DNA of 37,306 nt from JADFUS01 sp964600025. Lineage in GTDB: Bacteria; Bacteroidota; Bacteroidia; Bacteroidales; Rikenellaceae. Positions 24,316 to 33,610 of this stretch are shown here, piece after piece. The first letter of the stretch is position 1, and each line of letters opens with the position of its first letter. The translations under genes were made by a program, and so were the position numbers. The DNA lies in assembly GCA_964600025.1 (NCBI GenBank), contig CAZRHJ010000016.1, positions 1 through 37,306 on the forward strand. The letters are read 5' to 3'. The notes below the pieces were generated by a model. It saw nothing but the letters and a program-made list of their open reading frames with translations. It did no database searches and had not been told where the DNA came from.

Positions 24316-25242
24316 ATGGAACACGTAAAATGTTTAATTATTGGTAGTGGCCCTGGTGGTTACACTGCTGCAATTTATGCTTCAAGAGCAAATTTATCAC
24401 CTGTTGTTTATGCTGGTATCCAACCAGGAGGTCAGCTTACAACTACAACCGAAATAGATAACTTCCCGGGCTACCCAACAGGTACAACTGGAAACGAACT
24501 TATGGCAGATATCAAAGCACAAGCTGAGAGATTTAATACAGATATTCGTAATGGTATTATTACAAAAGCCGACCTTTCTTGTCGTCCATTCGCTCTTACT
24601 ATTGATGGTGAAAAAGAAATCACAGCTGATGCAATTATTATTTCTACTGGTGCAAGTGCAAAATACTTAGGACTTCCATCTGAGGAAAAATTCCGTGGTA
24701 TGGGCGTTTCTGCTTGTGCAACTTGTGATGGTTTCTTCTATCGCAAACGTACTGTTGCAGTAGTAGGTGGTGGCGACACTGCTTGTGAGGAAGCAACTTA
24801 CCTTGCATCTATTTGCAAAAAAGTATATTTAATTGTTCGTAAAGATTTCCTTCGTGCATCAAAAGCAATGCAAGAAAAAGTATTCAAAACAGAGAATATC
24901 GAAGTTCTTTTTGAGCATAACACAAAAGAGATTTTGGGAGATGAGGACGGTGTTACAGGTGCAGCACTTATCAAAAATGACGGAACAGAAAAAACTATCG
25001 AGATTGACGGTTTCTTCTTGGCTATCGGACACCACCCAAACACAGAGGTATTCAAAGGTCAAATTGAGTTGGACGCAGAAGGTTATATCGTAACTCAGGG
25101 CAAATCTTCAAAAACAAATATCGAAGGCGTGTTTGCAGCAGGTGATGTTAAAGACCCTCACTACCGCCAAGCAATTACTGCTGCTGGTTCTGGTTGCATT
25201 GCAGCTATGGACTGTGAAAAATATCTAAATAGTTTGAAATAA
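24316..25242 (+). CDS. trxB: Thioredoxin reductase
   Basis: 308 residues, normal length for low-molecular-weight TrxB. FAD-binding GSGPGGYTAAIYASR at 10-24; the redox-active pair in the motif CATCDGFF; NADPH-binding GGGDTACEEATYLA; C-terminal FAD contact FAAGDVKDPHYRQAI. It reduces thioredoxin with NADPH and thereby also resets oxidised OxyR. It is the second gene of the oxyR run; an M23 peptidase gene follows after 18 nt. Confidence 0.96.
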   Translation: MEHVKCLIIGSGPGGYTAAIYASRANLSPVVYAGIQPGGQLTTTTEIDNFPGYPTGTTGNELMADIKAQAERFNTDIRNGIITKADLSCRPFALTIDGEKEITADAIIISTGASAKYLGLPSEEKFRGMGVSACATCDGFFYRKRTVAVVGGGDTACEEATYLASICKKVYLIVRKDFLRASKAMQEKVFKTENIEVLFEHNTKEILGDEDGVTGAALIKNDGTEKTIEIDGFFLAIGHHPNTEVFKGQIELDAEGYIVTQGKSSKTNIEGVFAAGDVKDPHYRQAITAAGSGCIAAMDCEKYLNSLK

Positions 25243-25260
25243 CATTGAAAATATTTTTTA

Positions 25261-26304
25261 ATGAAAAATATAAGTAAATACACAAATTTATTAGGAGTAT
25301 CAGTATTGGTACTCCTAATGTATTCGTGTGGTTCATCAAAATACACCTTTACACGAAAACGAGAAGTTCAGAAATACTCTGCACAAGAGGTGCAACGCAT
25401 ATCTGACTCTATCTGGGGCGTAAAACCCATAGACACAACGGAAATTTTGGCAGAAAGCAATGAAATTGTCGCAACCAAAGATACTGTGAGCAATGAAATT
25501 ATTGCCACAAACAAAAATCTTTCGGACACAATTTGCAACAATTTGATTGAAGATGAGAAAGAAAAAGAATTAGACGAAGTCTGGGGAACTAACTACGAAT
25601 TTACAGACAGAGAAAGGACAACAATCAGTTCTACCGCTACTAATTTTTTCAAAGATGGAAATTCTGTAAAAGTAAATTTGGACGAACTATCCCAAAAAGC
25701 AACATTCCCATTCGACGGAATTTTTACTTCAAATTTTGGGTTTCGCCGAGGACGTGGACACAAAGGCATAGATATTAGTGCCAGAAATGGAGCAAAAGAT
25801 ATCAAAGCATTTATGGACGGAGTTGTTCGCATATCCAAATATATGAGTGGATTTGGAAATGTACTTGTAATTCGCCACGAAAACGGTATGGAAACAGTAT
25901 ATGCACACTGTCGCAAGAATCACGTAAAAAGTGGAGATATAGTCAATTCTGGTCAAGTAGTTGCAACCGTTGGTAGCACTGGCCGTTCAACTGGACCTCA
26001 TTTGCATTTTGAAATAAGAATAGACGGGATTCCTGTCGATCCAAATTTCTTTATGAACCCAAAGGAGAAAACAATGAAACACGGATTGACATACATTCAC
26101 AAGTTTGACAAATACACAGTACTTGCATCAAACGAATCACAAAAATCAAAAGTAATTGTCAAACGTTACCACAAAATACGCTCAGGGGACACACTTTCGA
26201 GATTATCATACAAGTATGGGGTTTCTATCAAAAACCTATGCAAAATGAATAATATAAAAACTACTACAATCCTACGAATTGGCAGACAACTCAGAGTATC
26301 ATAA
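25261..26304 (+). CDS. M23 peptidase lipoprotein with C-terminal LysM
   Basis: 347 residues. A lipoprotein signal ends at LMYSC (C23). A linker of about 120 residues contains a short imperfect repeat (SNEIVATKDTV / SNEIIATNKNL). The LytM/M23 zinc metallopeptidase domain spans about 145-260: H167-x3-D171 (GHKGID), H216, and H247-L-H249 (GPHLHFE) supply the metal and catalytic set, so it looks active. A LysM peptidoglycan-binding module occupies about 300-345 (YHKIRSGDTLSRLSYKYGVS). Likely role: peptidoglycan DD-endopeptidase or cell-separation factor anchored in the outer membrane. Gaps are 18 nt before and 3 nt after, so it is within the oxyR run. Confidence 0.9.
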   Translation: MKNISKYTNLLGVSVLVLLMYSCGSSKYTFTRKREVQKYSAQEVQRISDSIWGVKPIDTTEILAESNEIVATKDTVSNEIIATNKNLSDTICNNLIEDEKEKELDEVWGTNYEFTDRERTTISSTATNFFKDGNSVKVNLDELSQKATFPFDGIFTSNFGFRRGRGHKGIDISARNGAKDIKAFMDGVVRISKYMSGFGNVLVIRHENGMETVYAHCRKNHVKSGDIVNSGQVVATVGSTGRSTGPHLHFEIRIDGIPVDPNFFMNPKEKTMKHGLTYIHKFDKYTVLASNESQKSKVIVKRYHKIRSGDTLSRLSYKYGVSIKNLCKMNNIKTTTILRIGRQLRVS

Positions 26305-26307
26305 ATT

Positions 26308-28131
26308 TTGGAACAAGACCAACATACAAGCATAAAACAACAGCTATCTATTCTTCCTCAACTCCCGGGAGTATATAGATTTTTGGATAGCAAAGGGACT
26401 ATTATTTATGTTGGCAAAGCAAAAAACCTCAAAAAAAGGGTTTCTTCGTATTTTGTTTCGAGCAAACAACACGCTCGAAAAGTAATTGCTCTTGTCAAAA
26501 AAATTCACAGCATAGAACACACTGTTGTAGAGAGTGAGGCAGACGCATTTTTGTTGGAGAACAATATGATAAAATCTCTCCAACCAAAATATAATATACT
26601 ACTAAAAGACGATAAAACCTATCCGTGGATAGTAGTCAAAAACGAGGAATTTCCAAGAATTTTATCAACACGAAACATCATAAAAGACGGGTCTAAATAT
26701 TATGGTCCCTATCCTTCTGTATTTGCTCAAAAATCTATGTTGGAGCTAATCAAAAAGATATATAATGTGCGTTCGTGCCATTTGAAACTCACACGTGATA
26801 GCATCAAACGTGGCAAATTTTCGAGATGTTTGGAATATCATATAGGCAACTGCAAAGCCCCCTGCGAGGCTCTACAAAGTTTTGAACAGTACAACGAAAA
26901 TATCACGGGAGCAAAAAACATTCTTTCGGGCAATCTTGCCCAAGCCAAAGAATACCTCCATTCACAAATGCAAAAAGAAGCAGAAGCATTAAGATTTGAG
27001 GAAGCTCAACGCTACAAAGACAGACTAACTCTTTTGGACAACTATACAAGCAAAAGCATAGTAGTTTCTCCACAAGAACACGATATAGATGTTTTCTCGC
27101 TTATAACAGATATTAGTAGTGCATTTTGCAACTATATACACATTGAACGAGGAGCAATTATCTATTCTTATTCGATAGAAATGAAACTCGGATTAGAAGA
27201 AAGCAAAGAGGATATTATGGCATTTGCAATGTATAGAATTTTGCAAATAGTCGGCAGAGAAATATCATCACAAGTAATCGTTCCATTCGTTCCAAACGAG
27301 GAATTATTCCCACATTCTATTTTTATTGTTCCCAAACGTGGCGACAAGCTGAAACTATTGGAGTTGTCCGAAAAGAATTGCAAACTTTACCGTTTGGCAA
27401 AACTTAAAAATTTAGAAAACACCTCTCCTCAACGCCATAGTGAGAGAATTATGGGACAAATCCAAAAGGATTTACAACTGGACAAACTTCCCGAAAGAAT
27501 AGAATGTTTTGACAACTCAAACACACAAGGCACTTACCCTGTTGCAGCTTGTGTTGTATTTAAAGATGCAAAACCAGCAAAAAAAGAATATCGACACTTT
27601 AATATCAAGACAGTAGAAGGGCCAAACGATTATGCGTCTATGTACGAAGTAGTCAAACGCCGCTACGAAAGAGTTTTGGCAGAAAAAGGCGAACTACCTC
27701 AATTAATTGTGATTGACGGAGGCAAAGGGCAACTTGGTATTGCTTATGGAGTATTAGAGGAATTAGGCTTACAACACCAAATAGCAATTATTGGACTTGC
27801 AGAGAGGTTAGAAGAGATATTCTTTCCAAACGACCCATTGCCTTTGTGTTTAGACAAGAGTGGCGACACAATGAAAGTGCTTATGCACATTCGTGACGAA
27901 GCCCACAGGTTTGGGATTACCCACCATAGGGACAAACGTAGCAAAGGAGCATTAAGCACCTCACTCGACAAAATCCCATCACTCGGTGCTATTTCTGTCA
28001 AGAACCTACTTCGCAAATTCAAGACTATATCGGCTATAAAATCTGCAAGTAAAGAACAATTAGCAGATGTTGTTGGAAACAGCAGAGCAACAGCAATTTT
28101 AGAATATTACAAAAAAGAAAATGATAAATAA
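26308..28131 (+). CDS. uvrC: UvrABC excinuclease subunit C
   Basis: 607 residues. GIY-YIG nuclease domain at about 15-95 (LPGVYRFLDS, IIYVGKAKNLKKRVSSYF); UVR helical motif around 215-250 (EEAQRYKDRL); RNase H-like second nuclease domain (ECFDNSNTQG, LIVIDGGKGQL); C-terminal helix-hairpin-helix (IPSLGAISVKNLLRKF). It makes both incisions in nucleotide excision repair. The start is a TTG 3 nt after the preceding stop: no ATG or GTG lies between that stop and the conserved GIY-YIG block at a suitable place, so TTG initiation seems real and may rely on coupling to the upstream gene. Confidence 0.95.
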   Translation: MEQDQHTSIKQQLSILPQLPGVYRFLDSKGTIIYVGKAKNLKKRVSSYFVSSKQHARKVIALVKKIHSIEHTVVESEADAFLLENNMIKSLQPKYNILLKDDKTYPWIVVKNEEFPRILSTRNIIKDGSKYYGPYPSVFAQKSMLELIKKIYNVRSCHLKLTRDSIKRGKFSRCLEYHIGNCKAPCEALQSFEQYNENITGAKNILSGNLAQAKEYLHSQMQKEAEALRFEEAQRYKDRLTLLDNYTSKSIVVSPQEHDIDVFSLITDISSAFCNYIHIERGAIIYSYSIEMKLGLEESKEDIMAFAMYRILQIVGREISSQVIVPFVPNEELFPHSIFIVPKRGDKLKLLELSEKNCKLYRLAKLKNLENTSPQRHSERIMGQIQKDLQLDKLPERIECFDNSNTQGTYPVAACVVFKDAKPAKKEYRHFNIKTVEGPNDYASMYEVVKRRYERVLAEKGELPQLIVIDGGKGQLGIAYGVLEELGLQHQIAIIGLAERLEEIFFPNDPLPLCLDKSGDTMKVLMHIRDEAHRFGITHHRDKRSKGALSTSLDKIPSLGAISVKNLLRKFKTISAIKSASKEQLADVVGNSRATAILEYYKKENDK

Positions 28132-28132
28132 A

Positions 28133-28708
28133 ATGGAAATAATTTTTGCAACAAACAACAAAAACAAACTGAAAGAAGTTTCGGCAATATTGGGAGAAAA
28201 CTACCAAATCTCCACTCCAAAAGAAAACGGAATTACAGAAGATATACCAGAAGAACAGCCTACAATCGAGGGCAACGCTTCACAAAAATCTCACTACATA
28301 TACGACAGAGTTCACAAAAACTGTTTTTCGGACGATACTGGGTTGGAAATAGAAGCACTAAACGGAGCTCCGGGAGTGTATTCAGCCAGATATGCTGGTG
28401 AGCATTGTTCGTTTGACGACAATATGAACAAAGTCCTACAAGAAATGACTGGTAAAACAAACCGTAAAGCGTGTTTCAGAACCGTTATTTCTCTAATTAT
28501 TGACGGCAAAGAACACCAATTTGAAGGCAGAATTGACGGAGAAATACTATGCGAAAGACAGGGCAAAGAGGGCTTTGGTTACGACCCAATTTTTCGCCCA
28601 AACGGCTATACAGAAAGCTTTGCAGAAATGTCTATTGAGCTAAAAAACAAAATCTCACATAGAGGTTTAGCAACTCAAAAATTAGAGAAATTTCTAAAAT
28701 CACTATAA
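28133..28708 (+). CDS. rdgB: Non-canonical purine NTP pyrophosphatase (RdgB/HAM1)
   Basis: 191 residues from the ATG at 28133, which is 1 nt past the uvrC stop; an ATG at 28121 would overlap uvrC and adds MINK. The start MEIIFATNNKNKLKEV is the standard N-terminal substrate-binding motif. FSDDTGLEIEALNGAPGVYSARYAG is the metal/active-site block split across 103-aligned loops, EGFGYDPIF and the C-terminal KNKISHRGLA complete the family signature. It hydrolyses ITP, dITP and XTP to monophosphates, cleaning the nucleotide pool. The stop overlaps the next start (TAATG). Confidence 0.95.
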   Translation: MEIIFATNNKNKLKEVSAILGENYQISTPKENGITEDIPEEQPTIEGNASQKSHYIYDRVHKNCFSDDTGLEIEALNGAPGVYSARYAGEHCSFDDNMNKVLQEMTGKTNRKACFRTVISLIIDGKEHQFEGRIDGEILCERQGKEGFGYDPIFRPNGYTESFAEMSIELKNKISHRGLATQKLEKFLKSL

Positions 28709-30528
28709 TGAAAGAAATAGAACTCTTAGCACCTGCCAAAAATCTGGAATACGGCAAAGAAGCAATTCTTTGTGGTGCAGATGCTGTGTATATAGGTGCA
28801 GCCGAATTTGGAGCAAGATATGCAGCTGGGAATAGTGTCGAGGATATTGCCAGTCTTGTTGAATTTGCACATCAATACGGAGCGAGAGTCTATGTTACAA
28901 TGAACACTATACTTTTTGAGGACGAACTCGAAAGTGCAAAAAAACTCTCACTCAAATTGTGTAATATAGGCGTTGATGCGTTTATAGTTCAGGATATGGC
29001 TTATTTAATGTTTGATCTGCCAATCCAGCTTCACGCCTCTACCCAAACCACTGCCAAAAATATAGAAAGAGTAAAGTTTTTGGAGGAAATAGGTTTTGAT
29101 AGAGTTGTACTCGAACGAGGGCTTACTGCAAATCAAATAAAAGATATTTGTCAAAACACAAACACCGAGATAGAAGCATTTGTACACGGTGCAATTTGTG
29201 TTTCATATAGCGGAGAATGTTATATGGGTCATATTGTTTCGGGACGAAGTGGCAATCGTGGAGTTTGTTCGCAACCCTGCCGAGCAACCTACAATCTCTA
29301 CGACTCAAAAGGCAACAAAATAATAAACCAAAAACATTTGTTGTCGGTCAAAGATTTCAAACTTTCGCAACACATACCCCAAATGATAGAAATGGGTGTT
29401 AAATCGTTCAAGATTGAAGGCAGATTAAAAGATATTTCATACCTAAAAAACAGCACTCTACACTATCGACAAGAGATAGACAAATATTTGGAAAAGAATA
29501 GCAACTACACACGTAGTTCGGTTGGAACAACAGTTTTTGAAAAAGAAATAGACTTAAATAAAAGTTTCACAAGAGGATTTTGTGATTATTTTTGGAAAGA
29601 CTCCCACCCACAAGTTGCCTCATTCAATACCGCAAAAGCAATAGGTGAGGAAATAGGCGAGGTTGCAAAATGTGGTAAAGATTTTTTTGTACTCAAAAAA
29701 ACTGCAAAACTAAACAACGGCGACGGAATATGTTTTGTAGGCTCAAACAAAGAATTTAGTGGTACTAACATAAATACAAGCGACGGTGAGAAAATATTTC
29801 CGAACCGTATGGACGGAATTAAAATAGGCACAAAAATCTACCGTAATTTTGATATTCAGTACTCAAATATGATTACTCGTGAAAAAGCTGTTCGCAAAAT
29901 AGATACCAAAATATCTTTGAACTTCACAGCCGATACACTTAGTATTTTATGTGAGGATTGCAAAGGAATAAAAATTGAGGACAAGATAGATACAAGGGGT
30001 TTTGAAACACCCAAAAATGCTGAAAAGATGCGTTCAACACTTATTGAACAGTTCAAAAAAAGTGGAGATACGATATTTAATATCAAAGAAATACATATAA
30101 ATGGGGACTTACCTTTTATCGCAATTTCTATGATAAACAACATTCGTCGAAATATTTTAGAAAAACTAAGAAATAAAAGACTATCTTCGCATAAAAAGTT
30201 AAGCCCTACAAAGCTCAAAATCACAAAAACACACGAAGGGAACTTGACTTACAAAGCAAATGTAAGCAACTCACTTGCCGAAAAACTCTATCGTGAATGT
30301 GGTTACACAAACATTGAGCGGGCAGTGGAACAAACTGGGAAGTCAATGATTGGCAAAGAGGCAATGGTAATGCGTTATTGTATTCGCAAAGAATTGGGAA
30401 GATGCCTAAGAGAAGGGGGCAAGAACGAAAGTTTATATTTGGAAAACGGAGGTAATTTCTTTGAAATTACAAACGATTGCAACAAATGCGAAATGAAATT
30501 AATATACAGAGGTAAAAACATATTTTAG
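28708..30528 (+). CDS. U32-family protein, RlhA-like RNA hydroxylase
   Basis: 606 residues. The N-terminal TIM-barrel-like U32 domain starts KEIELLAPAKNLEYGKEAI. The Fe-S type cysteine set C164, C171, C187, C191 (GAICVSYSGECYMG, GVCSQPCRATY) and FKIEGRLKD are the family core. A long C-terminal extension, about 300 residues, matches the size class of RlhA (23S rRNA C2501 hydroxylation in E. coli) rather than the shorter TrhP/UbiU members. Annotated 'peptidase U32' historically, but proteolysis is doubtful. Translation is coupled to rdgB (1-nt overlap) and the next gene is also an RNA methyltransferase-like gene, which supports an RNA-modification role. Confidence 0.82.
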   Translation: MKEIELLAPAKNLEYGKEAILCGADAVYIGAAEFGARYAAGNSVEDIASLVEFAHQYGARVYVTMNTILFEDELESAKKLSLKLCNIGVDAFIVQDMAYLMFDLPIQLHASTQTTAKNIERVKFLEEIGFDRVVLERGLTANQIKDICQNTNTEIEAFVHGAICVSYSGECYMGHIVSGRSGNRGVCSQPCRATYNLYDSKGNKIINQKHLLSVKDFKLSQHIPQMIEMGVKSFKIEGRLKDISYLKNSTLHYRQEIDKYLEKNSNYTRSSVGTTVFEKEIDLNKSFTRGFCDYFWKDSHPQVASFNTAKAIGEEIGEVAKCGKDFFVLKKTAKLNNGDGICFVGSNKEFSGTNINTSDGEKIFPNRMDGIKIGTKIYRNFDIQYSNMITREKAVRKIDTKISLNFTADTLSILCEDCKGIKIEDKIDTRGFETPKNAEKMRSTLIEQFKKSGDTIFNIKEIHINGDLPFIAISMINNIRRNILEKLRNKRLSSHKKLSPTKLKITKTHEGNLTYKANVSNSLAEKLYRECGYTNIERAVEQTGKSMIGKEAMVMRYCIRKELGRCLREGGKNESLYLENGGNFFEITNDCNKCEMKLIYRGKNIF

Positions 30529-30534
30529 ATATAT

Positions 30535-31419
30535 ATGAGAGAAGAATTTTTGGTTGCAGACTCTTGGAAAGAGTACGAATTGATAGACAGTGGAAATGGC
30601 GAAAAATTAGAACGATTTGGAGATTTTGTAATTTTCAGACCAGAGCCACAAGCACTTTGGGACAAATCAATGAGCGAAAGAGAATGGATAAATAAATCTG
30701 ATGCTTATTTCAAGAACTCACGCAATTCGACAGACAAGGGCGACTGGACAAAATCCGAAGGTATGCCAGAGAAATGGCAAATTAAATACACTTACAAAGA
30801 GATGCGTTTGAATATGAAATTATCACTAACATATTTCAAACACGTTGGAATTTTCCCTGAACAAGCAGCCAACTGGAACTATATTTATGATAGTGTCAAA
30901 CAAATGCAAAAGCTTTGTGGAGAGGTAAATGTACTAAATTTATTTGCTTATACAGGCGGAGCAACACTTGCTGCACGTAGTGCAGGAGCAAAAGTTACTC
31001 ACGTTGATGCAGTAAAACAAATTGTTGCGTGGGCAAAAGAAAATATGCAAAACTCTGGTTTGGATAATGTTAGATGGATAGTCGAAGATGTTAGGAAATT
31101 TGTGAAACGTGAGATTAAACGTGGCAACAAATATCAAGGAATTATTCTTGACCCACCAGCTTTTGGAAGAGGTGCAGACGGAGAATTGTGGAAATTGGAA
31201 GATGATATTTTGGAGTTTTTGAAGGATTGTGAGAAACTTCTCGACCACAAAGGTTTTGTAGTTTTCAATCTTTACTCTATGGGCTTATCATCACTTGTGG
31301 CACAAACGCTAATATCACAGATTTTTAAAGTTCGCAACATTGCTCACGGAGAATTGTATTTCAACGACAAAGCAGGAAAAAAACTTCCACTTGGAGCATA
31401 CGCAAGATTTACAAAATAA
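30535..31419 (+). CDS. Class I SAM-dependent methyltransferase, RlmI/RlmK-like
   Basis: 294 residues. SAM-binding motif I NLFAYTGGATLAARSAGA near 135-152, acidic motif II THVDAVKQ, and the catalytic-loop motif DPPAFGRG are those of the RlmI/RlmK-type 23S rRNA methyltransferase group. The protein lacks the N-terminal PUA domain of RlmI, so it is a shorter variant. The target is most likely rRNA, but base and position cannot be told. Gap to the U32 gene is 6 nt, to pdxB 3 nt. Confidence 0.82.
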   Translation: MREEFLVADSWKEYELIDSGNGEKLERFGDFVIFRPEPQALWDKSMSEREWINKSDAYFKNSRNSTDKGDWTKSEGMPEKWQIKYTYKEMRLNMKLSLTYFKHVGIFPEQAANWNYIYDSVKQMQKLCGEVNVLNLFAYTGGATLAARSAGAKVTHVDAVKQIVAWAKENMQNSGLDNVRWIVEDVRKFVKREIKRGNKYQGIILDPPAFGRGADGELWKLEDDILEFLKDCEKLLDHKGFVVFNLYSMGLSSLVAQTLISQIFKVRNIAHGELYFNDKAGKKLPLGAYARFTK

Positions 31420-31422
31420 GTT

Positions 31423-32454
31423 ATGAAAATAGTTATTGACAGTGCAATTCCTTATATTCAAGGAGTTTTAGAACCATATTTTGAAGTAGTTTATATGAAA
31501 GGTGTAGATATTTGCAAAGCAGATATCAAGGATTGTGATGCAATGTTCATACGCACACGCACAAAGTGCAATAAAGAACTACTCGAAGGCTCTGGGGTAA
31601 AATTCATAGGTACTGCCACAATAGGCACAGACCATATTGATTTGGATTATTGCAAAGAAAAGTCAATAGAGGTTGTAAACGCCAAAGGGTGCAATTCACG
31701 AGGCGTTGTTCAGTGGGTAATGGCAGCTATTATGGAAATAGACCACACAAACCCAATAATTCCACAGCAAACTACTATTGGGGTTGTTGGTGTGGGAAAC
31801 ATTGGAAGTATTGTAGCTAATTTGTTCAAAAGAATGGGATTTAATGTTCTTAAAAACGACCCTATCAGAGCAAACAGCGAAAGTGGCTTTATAAATACAG
31901 AGCTTAAAGAACTTTTGCAGAAAAGTGATTTTATAACATTCCATACCCCACTAACAATATCTGGCAAATACCCAACAAAACATCTTTTGAATAACGAAAA
32001 CATAAAATACATCAAACCGACAGCAAGTATTTTGAATGCTTCGAGAGGAGGTGTGGTTTGTGAACAAGCAATTATAGAAGCTGCAAAATATGGCAAGATT
32101 GGAAATTTATTTATAGATGTTTGGGAGAACGAACCTAATATAAACACAGAATTGTTAAAGATTGCACGTGTTGCTACCTACCACATAGCTGGTTATTCAG
32201 CACAAGGCAAAGCCAATGCAAGTGCAATGATTATAAAACAATTAGCAAATTTCTTTGATATTAAAACTCTCAAAGCGTGGTATCCAAGAGAGGTTGCCAA
32301 TGCACCTCTACACACAGAAATAAGTTGGGCAAACCTAAAACGTTTGATGCCATTGTACTACTGCATTTCTGCCGATACACACAAACTTAAAATTGCACCC
32401 GACAAATTCGAAGACTTACGCAATAACTACAAATATCGCAACGAGTTTTTTTAA
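31423..32454 (+). CDS. pdxB: Erythronate-4-phosphate dehydrogenase
   Basis: 343 residues of the D-2-hydroxyacid dehydrogenase superfamily. NAD-binding GVVGVGNIGSIVANLF near 122-137; PdxB-type landmarks are CNSRGVVQWVMAA (94-106), the TPLT..GKYPTKHLL loop, NASRGGVV, WENEP and HIAGYSAQGK. This enzyme performs the second step of the DXP-dependent pyridoxal phosphate pathway (4-phosphoerythronate to 2-oxo-3-hydroxy-4-phosphobutanoate). The C-terminus is slightly shorter than in E. coli (378 residues) and the dimerisation domain is reduced. It is the last gene of the oxyR run. Confidence 0.92.
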   Translation: MKIVIDSAIPYIQGVLEPYFEVVYMKGVDICKADIKDCDAMFIRTRTKCNKELLEGSGVKFIGTATIGTDHIDLDYCKEKSIEVVNAKGCNSRGVVQWVMAAIMEIDHTNPIIPQQTTIGVVGVGNIGSIVANLFKRMGFNVLKNDPIRANSESGFINTELKELLQKSDFITFHTPLTISGKYPTKHLLNNENIKYIKPTASILNASRGGVVCEQAIIEAAKYGKIGNLFIDVWENEPNINTELLKIARVATYHIAGYSAQGKANASAMIIKQLANFFDIKTLKAWYPREVANAPLHTEISWANLKRLMPLYYCISADTHKLKIAPDKFEDLRNNYKYRNEFF

Positions 32455-32509
32455 GATTATCACAAATAAATTATACTAAGAATTCTAAGGAATTTCTATA
32501 ATAAATGTT

Positions 32510-32517
32510 TATCTTTG
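32510..32517 (+). promoter_or_regulatory. Candidate -7 box (TATCTTTG) of pyrD
   Basis: TATCTTTG matches TAnnTTTG, 27 nt before the ATG. No clean -33 TTTG is visible. Confidence 0.55.
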
Positions 32518-32544
32518 TGAATTATTTACAAAATTAGTCATAGT

Positions 32545-33597
32545 ATGTACAAAAAGATTTTTAGACCTTTGATGTTTATGCTCCCACCCGAAACGATTCA
32601 CACATTAATAGTTTTGGGAATGAAGATAGGTTTTTCAATACCTTTTATGCGAAAAATCGCAAGAAATATTCTGGGCGTACAAAACAAGCAATTAGAGAGA
32701 GAGGTATGTGGGATTAAATTCAAAAATCCAGTAGGAATGGCAGCAGGTTTTGACAAGAATGCTGATATGTATGAGAATATATCTGCTATGGGATTTGGGT
32801 TTATGGAAGTTGGCACAATCGTTCCAAAGGCTCAACCGGGCAACCCCAAACCAAGAATTTTCAGACTACCCAAAGACGGAGCATTGATTAATCGTATGGG
32901 TTTCCCTTCAAAAGGTCTAAAATACGCATCAAAGCACTTACTTGACAGAACAAACAGAGAGTTTGTAATTGCTGGAAACTTAGGCAAAAACACTGCCACA
33001 CCAAACGACAAAGCACACGAAGACTACCTAACTTCGTTTAGAGCATTGTACGATAATGTAGATTATTTTGTGGTTAATGTAAGCTGTCCAAACGTAACAA
33101 ACTTGACTTCTCTACAAAACAACGAATCACTAAAACTAATTATCAACGGACTTACAGAATATCGAAGAGGGCAGGACAACTACCGTCCAATTATGCTAAA
33201 AATTGCTCCTACACTTACTAACGAGCAAATAGATGATATTTTGGAAGTTATCGAGGAATGTGGTATAGACGGAGTTGTAGCAACAAACACTACAACATCA
33301 CGTGAGGGACTAAAAACTTCTCCACAACGTGTGGAAGAAATCAAAAACGGAGGTTTGAGTGGAGCTCCACTTACCGAGCGTTCTTTGGAAGTTATTAGCT
33401 ATATCAGCAAAAAAACACAAGGCAAACTTGCTATTGTTGGCGTTGGTGGGGTTATGACAGAAGACGATGCAATAGATATGCTAAAAGCAGGAGCATCGCT
33501 AATTTTGCTTTATACAGGATATATATACAATGGTCCAATGTTTGTGAAAAGAATATGCAAACGCATACTAAAAGAACAAAGAGAAGGCAAATTATAA
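32545..33597 (+). CDS. pyrD: Dihydroorotate dehydrogenase, class 2 (quinone-dependent) type
   Basis: 350 residues. The N-terminal helical extension (KIFRPLMFMLPPETIHTLIV) is the membrane/quinone-binding part diagnostic of class 2. NPVGMAAGFDKNA (61-73), EVGTIVPKAQPGNPKPR, FMN-binding NLGKN and the C-terminal GGVMTEDDAIDML fit PyrD2. It oxidises dihydroorotate and reduces the quinone pool at the inner membrane. Odd point: the catalytic loop reads NVSCPN with Cys181 where E. coli class 2 has catalytic Ser175; Cys is the catalytic base of class 1. It has its own -7 box; cinA follows after 13 nt. Confidence 0.95.
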   Translation: MYKKIFRPLMFMLPPETIHTLIVLGMKIGFSIPFMRKIARNILGVQNKQLEREVCGIKFKNPVGMAAGFDKNADMYENISAMGFGFMEVGTIVPKAQPGNPKPRIFRLPKDGALINRMGFPSKGLKYASKHLLDRTNREFVIAGNLGKNTATPNDKAHEDYLTSFRALYDNVDYFVVNVSCPNVTNLTSLQNNESLKLIINGLTEYRRGQDNYRPIMLKIAPTLTNEQIDDILEVIEECGIDGVVATNTTTSREGLKTSPQRVEEIKNGGLSGAPLTERSLEVISYISKKTQGKLAIVGVGGVMTEDDAIDMLKAGASLILLYTGYIYNGPMFVKRICKRILKEQREGKL

Positions 33598-33610
33598 AAT
33601 TCTAAATAAA

